Shown here piece by piece: positions 59,575-64,000 of a stretch of DNA of 64,000 nt. A program made the translations under genes and the position numbers. This DNA comes from Amorphochlora amoebiformis (Eukaryota; Cercozoa; Chlorarachniophyceae): positions 248,001 to 312,000 of the forward strand of contig BAAHQB010000220.1 of the NCBI GenBank assembly GCA_054601695.1. Reading direction: 5' to 3'. Numbering within the stretch: the stretch's first letter is position 1; every line of letters starts with the position of its first letter. Under the pieces are notes generated by a model that worked only from the letters and a program-made list of their open reading frames with translations, was not told the DNA's origin and ran no database searches.

Positions 59575-60228
59575 CATCTCGATGATAGCCCAGATATGGA
59601 TACATATGGTTTCATATGCTGGCATAACCTAGGTATTGATAGCTCAGATACATATAGTTTGATATGATACCCCAGATACGGATACATATGGTTTCATATG
59701 CTGGCATAACCTAGGTATTAATAGCTTAGATACATATAGTTTGATATGATAGCTCAGATACAGACACATATGGATTCATACACTGGCATATGAGAGGTAT
59801 AGATAGCCTAGATATAATATACATGTTTGATTTTGTAATTTCGAATGGGTAAATTCCTGGGAATGGTAATCAGAGGACCTAGATATACATGGTTTGATTT
59901 TGTAATATAGAATGGGTAAATACCTGGGAATGGTGCTCAGAGGATGAAGCTTAGTGCCGTAGACTAGTGGATAAATCATCACCAGTACCACGTAACTCAT
60001 ACCCAAAATCTAAGTATACCACGGCAAATCAAATCCACACATCTGACTAGGTAAATCATCAACAATACCACGAAATTCATACCCAAAATCTAACTAGATA
60101 AATCATTAACAATCCCACGAAACTCATACCCAAAATCTAAGTATACCACGTCAAATCAAACCCACACATAACATACACCAATATAACTGTGTTGCTTTTA
60201 AATCCAAATAGAAATCAAAATAAAATTG

Positions 60229-60269
<41 letters not shown>

Positions 60270-60300
60270 CTATTTTATGTCTATATTTTCACGCATAACT
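58066..60300. other. Gene-free region with local repeats
   Basis: AT-rich, CTAG-rich unique DNA. A G-rich patch lies at 58900-58950. One short open stretch at 59235-59450 shows no family. A repeat of about 90 bp (GATACATATGGTTTCATATG) sits at 59580-59800 and AATCATCACCAGTACCACG-type repeats at 59840-60170. I see no gene. Confidence 0.6.
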
Positions 60301-60346
60301 CGTACATAAATATTACAGACTCTATGTATATATTCATATATGTATC

Positions 60347-60794
<448 letters not shown>

Positions 60795-60799
60795 AAACA

Positions 60800-63851
<3,052 letters not shown>

Positions 63852-64000
63852 GCCTTGACGACCATACAATATCGCGACAAAAACATACGTTACTATTGCG
63901 TTTGACGATGTTTGCGTATATTGGTAATCCTTGTATGTGTGCTGGTGTATTTTGTGCGTTGTGCGTGCACGAAGTCACATCGCAGCAGTGGCCGCACAAC

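Overview
This window is nuclear DNA from a eukaryote, most likely a photosynthetic protist with a complex (secondary) plastid. Genes sit on both strands and are split by many GT-AG introns. Exons are of mixed composition and read cleanly. Most long introns and intergenic gaps are filled with (TA)n microsatellites and minisatellites. The first gene encodes an Fe-S scaffold of the plastid NFU (CnfU) type whose N-terminus looks like a signal peptide followed by a basic transit peptide, the usual leader for plastids with extra membranes. The leader has no Phe at the predicted cleavage site, so I do not name a species; a chlorarachniophyte, haptophyte or other complex alga would fit.

Layout. 1-2600: low-complexity TA DNA. 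2608-8164 (+): leader + GIY-YIG + double NifU domain protein. 8699-12198 (-): UDP-glucose 4-epimerase GALE, convergent with the NFU gene and rebuilt in ten exons with consistent phase. 12430-13890 (+): decayed CENP-B/pogo-like DDE transposase. 15131-16496 (+): small FLZ-type zinc-finger protein, a family known mainly from plants. 17580-23080 (+): multi-exon gene I do not recognise. 26887-28643 (-): basic Gly/Ser-rich protein with a coiled coil. 28988-31558 (+): 551-residue protein with one N-terminal membrane segment, divergent from the previous gene. 33597-38141 (-): 2-oxoglutarate/Fe(II) oxygenase. 38217-43086 (+): FBXO22-like F-box + FIST protein, divergent from the oxygenase with 75 bp between start codons. 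45640-47080 (+): weak exons of an unknown gene. 50716-56220 (+): M50 (site-2-protease-like) peptidase. 60800-63851 (-): short exons of an unknown gene, one of which is duplicated and decayed.

Between and inside the genes lie about twenty minisatellite families, each local to one place, two 320-350 bp tandem duplications, a roughly 750 bp pure purine tract, and at least two or three copies of a tRNA-like (probably SINE) element beside TA tracts. There is no operon logic. The genes cover plastid Fe-S assembly, sugar-nucleotide metabolism, ubiquitin ligation, an oxygenase and membrane proteolysis. Exon joins were inferred by eye from GT-AG sites and phase; they need transcript support.
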